Below are positions 63,287-64,000 of a DNA stretch of 64,000 bases, in pieces. The notes under the pieces were generated by a model, which worked only from the letters and a program-made list of their open reading frames with translations, did no database searches and was not told the DNA's origin. Source of the DNA: an uncultured Bacteriovoracaceae bacterium. Its GTDB lineage: Bacteria > Bdellovibrionota > Bacteriovoracia > Bacteriovoracales > Bacteriovoracaceae. The stretch covers positions 1 through 64,000 of the forward strand of contig CALIJZ010000013.1 in NCBI GenBank assembly GCA_938017795.1, given 5' to 3'. The position numbers were made by a program, and so were the translations under genes. The stretch's first letter is position 1. Each line of letters opens with the position of its first letter.

Positions 63287-64000
63287 TTACATTCTAAAAA
63301 TACCAAATTTCGTCTCTGAAATCTCAGCATTTAAACTCGCACTTATGGCCAGAGCGAGGGCTCTTCTTGTTTGTGTTGGTAAAATAATTCCATCATCCCA
63401 AATTCTAGCACTAGAATAATAAGACTTACCTTCTGTTTCGTATTTTTCAAGAATTGGTTTTTTAAACTCTTCCAATTCCTTATCACTCATTTTATCTTTT
63501 CCACTTTTAGCAAGTGCATCCTGCTTTACCGTTGCTAAAACACCAGCTGCTTGCTCTCCGCCCATTACCGAGATTTTTGCATTCGGCCACATCCATAAAA
63601 ATCTTGGATTGAAGGCCCTTCCACACATTCCATAATTACCAGCACCATAAGATCCACCAATAATAACTGTAAACTTTGGTACTTGAGCACAACTTACAGC
63701 TGTTACAAGTTTAGCTCCATGTTTAGCAATTCCTTCAGCTTCATACTTTTTCCCAACCATAAAGCCAGTTATATTTTGTAAAAATAAAAGAGGTATATTT
63801 CTTTGACAGCAAAGTTCTACGAAGTGAGATCCTTTAAGAGCACTTTCACTAAAAAGAATTCCATTATTTGCTAAAATTCCAACTGGCATACCTTCTATTT
63901 TTGCAAAGCCACAAACAAGAGTTGAACCATAATGTTTTTTAAATTCACTAAAATCTGATCCATCAACTAACCTTGCAATAATTTCTTTTATATCAAAAGG
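63287..64000 (-). CDS. liuB: Methylcrotonyl-CoA carboxylase beta (carboxyltransferase), 5' end outside window
   Basis: The frame is open to base 64000, giving about 237 C-terminal residues of a roughly 530-residue protein. [55 protein letters not shown] and [20 protein letters not shown] are diagnostic of MccB. It transfers CO2 from biotin to 3-methylcrotonyl-CoA. It heads the operon visible here; isovaleryl-CoA dehydrogenase may lie further upstream, outside the window. Confidence 0.95.
   Translation of the reverse strand, partial: PFDIKEIIARLVDGSDFSEFKKHYGSTLVCGFAKIEGMPVGILANNGILFSESALKGSHFVELCCQRNIPLLFLQNITGFMVGKKYEAEGIAKHGAKLVTAVSCAQVPKFTVIIGGSYGAGNYGMCGRAFNPRFLWMWPNAKISVMGGEQAAGVLATVKQDALAKSGKDKMSDKELEEFKKPILEKYETEGKSYYSSARIWDDGIILPTQTRRALALAISASLNAEISETKFGIFRM

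Overview
The window is AT-rich, gene-dense bacterial chromosome (about one third G+C by eye). It has many short secreted proteins and lipoproteins, several secreted zinc metalloproteases, nuo genes, a leucine-degradation operon, tryptophan and phenylalanine degradation genes and Tad-type pilus genes. This mix resembles the predatory Bdellovibrionota, in particular a marine Bacteriovorax/Halobacteriovorax-like bacterium. That assignment is inference from gene content and composition; no database search was possible. I see no rRNA, tRNA, CRISPR array, transposase or phage gene. No gap between genes exceeds about 250 bp, and convergent genes often overlap at their 3' ends.

Layout. 1-5.3 kb: 3' part of a YbiT-like ABC-F ATPase, a secreted trypsin-like protease, a nucleoside-sugar-epimerase-like protein coupled to a secreted protein with a caspase-like His/Cys pair, and a SPOR protein. 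5.4-8.7 kb: a compact Tad cluster (57-residue Flp pilin, two small exported proteins, CpaC-like secretin, CpaF-like ATPase). 8.7-16.3 kb: GMP reductase, MscS, a haem-motif lipoprotein, a zincin, feoAB, and an HMA-domain protein with an acidic lipoprotein. 16.3-24.6 kb: a ferrochelatase-MFS fusion coupled to an SDR protein, outer-membrane-type proteins, a nuclease, tgt and a matrixin-like protease. 24.7-36.6 kb: serC, GNAT, M1-like peptidase, thioredoxin-like protein, Xaa-Pro aminopeptidase, tryptophan dioxygenase with a kynureninase-like enzyme, murD, and a METTL25-like methyltransferase. 36.6-43.8 kb: a secreted protein with an internal duplication behind a sigma-54-type promoter, speD, NfeD/slipin, phhAB and small envelope proteins. 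43.8-50.2 kb: nuoBCDI, a zincin, and a PhoB/PhoR-type pair.

50.2-58.8 kb is the most unusual part. Four co-oriented lipoprotein genes share an Asn-Ala-Asn-Leu-Phe type header just after the lipid-bearing cysteine. Three of them are almost wholly tandem 65-72-residue repeats with four cysteines per unit (about 9, 11 and 4 units). Each of these three is preceded by a sequence matching the flagellar sigma-28 (FliA) promoter. Together this suggests a co-regulated family of repeat-variable surface lipoproteins expressed in the motile phase. 58.9-64 kb is a leucine/isovalerate degradation operon in which the methylcrotonyl-CoA carboxylase alpha subunit is split into two coupled genes.

Taken together the genes fit a motile protein consumer: secreted peptidases, catabolism of Leu, Trp and Phe, iron uptake and haem synthesis, and a large set of envelope lipoproteins. 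Translational coupling through ATGA, GTGA or TAATG overlaps is frequent.
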